Made by a program: the position numbers and the translations under genes | From: Candidatus Saccharibacteria bacterium UBA3749 | Lineage (GTDB): Bacteria; Patescibacteriota; Saccharimonadia; Saccharimonadales; Saccharimonadaceae | Length of the DNA stretch: 5,684 bases | Reading direction: 5' to 3' | Assembly: GCA_002371235.1 (NCBI GenBank) | Contig: DFGN01000009.1 | Span: forward strand, 1 to 5,684 | The notes under the pieces: model-generated | The model's database searches: none | The model's input: only the letters and a program-made list of their open reading frames with translations | What the model was told of the DNA's origin: nothing | In this document: positions 5,506 through 5,684 of the stretch, piece after piece | Numbering within the stretch: the first letter of the stretch is position 1 | How the letters are laid out: each line of letters begins with the position of its first letter

Positions 5506-5582
5506 CTGGGATTAGCGCAGCCTGGTAGCGCGTACGCATGGGGTGCGTGAGGTCAGGAGTTCAAATCTCCTATCCCAGACCA
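5506..5582 (+). tRNA. tRNA-Pro (anticodon GGG)
   Basis: The acceptor CTGGGAT (5506-5512) pairs perfectly with ATCCCAG (5572-5578). The C1-G72 pair is typical of bacterial proline tRNA. The D arm is GCGC-AGCCTGGTA-GCGC. The anticodon stem TACGC/GCGTG encloses ATGGGGT, giving anticodon GGG (5540-5542) with G37, which reads CCC and CCU. The T arm is AGGAG-TTCAAAT-CTCCT, followed by discriminator A and an encoded CCA (5580-5582). It lies 23 bases after tRNA-Leu with no visible promoter, so it is probably co-transcribed and needs 5' processing. Confidence 0.96.
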
Positions 5583-5662
5583 GATTCAGGGCGCAAGATA
5601 GTTAGTGACGTTTGATATAGGGATGTCGAGATTCTTGATTCAAGTCCGATTCGAATCTCTTT
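5583..5662 (+). other. tRNA-like spacer, possible decayed tRNA
   Basis: This 80-base stretch between two tRNA genes folds into no acceptable cloverleaf but keeps tRNA-like pieces. Positions 5585-5606 match the start of the following tRNA (5661-5682) at 14 of 22 bases, offset by 76 bases, and 7 of the 8 differences are transitions. TTCAAGTC (5639-5646) is a perfect T-loop consensus at about the right distance. ATAGGGA (5617-5623) resembles the proline anticodon loop. The conserved GG of the D loop and a CCA end are missing. A hairpin GAGATTC/GAATCTC (5628-5634/5653-5659) is also present. It may be a relic or only a structured spacer. Confidence 0.25.
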
Positions 5663-5684
5663 CAGGGTGTGGCGCAGTTGGTAG
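5663..5684 (+). tRNA. tRNA, 5' part only, cut by window end
   Basis: CAGGGTG (acceptor), TG (positions 8-9), then GCGC-AGTTGGTA-G, which is a standard D arm start with the conserved GG. The remainder lies outside the window. The C1 start and the D arm resemble proline tRNAs, but the anticodon is not visible, so the isotype is left open. Confidence 0.75.

Noticed and set aside
1..5684. Mobile elements, CRISPR arrays, toxin-antitoxin or phage genes
   Set aside because: I looked for them on both strands and found no transposase, terminal repeats, regularly spaced repeats or related motifs.

Overview
The window reads as a compact bacterial chromosome segment. I lean towards a Patescibacteria/CPR-type organism, possibly Saccharibacteria. 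This is inferred from the small genes, moderate GC, a standalone nusA, an RNase J with a long basic N-terminal extension, and shortened thioredoxin-system proteins. No single base pattern proves it, and a 16S or full 23S search would settle it. TGA appears to act as a stop (end of trxA), and no coding region has an internal TGA, which argues against the UGA-recoded CPR lineages.

Layout. (1) Positions 1-640 are the 3' end of an rRNA operon: the last ~294 bases of 23S, a structured spacer, a complete 5S gene, and a strong intrinsic terminator. (2) Positions 703-1863 hold nusA on the minus strand. It faces the rRNA operon tail-to-tail, has its own terminator, and has a promoter plus a possible leader attenuator at its 5' end. 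(3) Positions 1930-2024 hold two divergent promoters. (4) Positions 2063-5354 are a three-gene plus-strand operon: an RNase J with an extra ~180 residues at its N-terminus, a short thioredoxin, and a thioredoxin-reductase-like flavoprotein that overlaps trxA by 8 bases. (5) Positions 5384-5684 are a tRNA cluster: Leu(UAA), Pro(GGG), an ~80-base stretch resembling a decayed tRNA, and the 5' part of another tRNA cut by the window edge.

Functional reading. The genes cover rRNA, transcription elongation/antitermination (NusA), RNA processing and decay (RNase J), thiol redox (TrxA/TrxB) and tRNA supply. The most unusual protein is the reductase. It keeps the FAD-binding parts and the CATC redox centre, but its NADPH domain is collapsed by about 50 residues and lacks the HRRxxxR motif. 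Its electron donor is therefore open, and it may not be NADPH. I found no mobile element, CRISPR array or phage gene.
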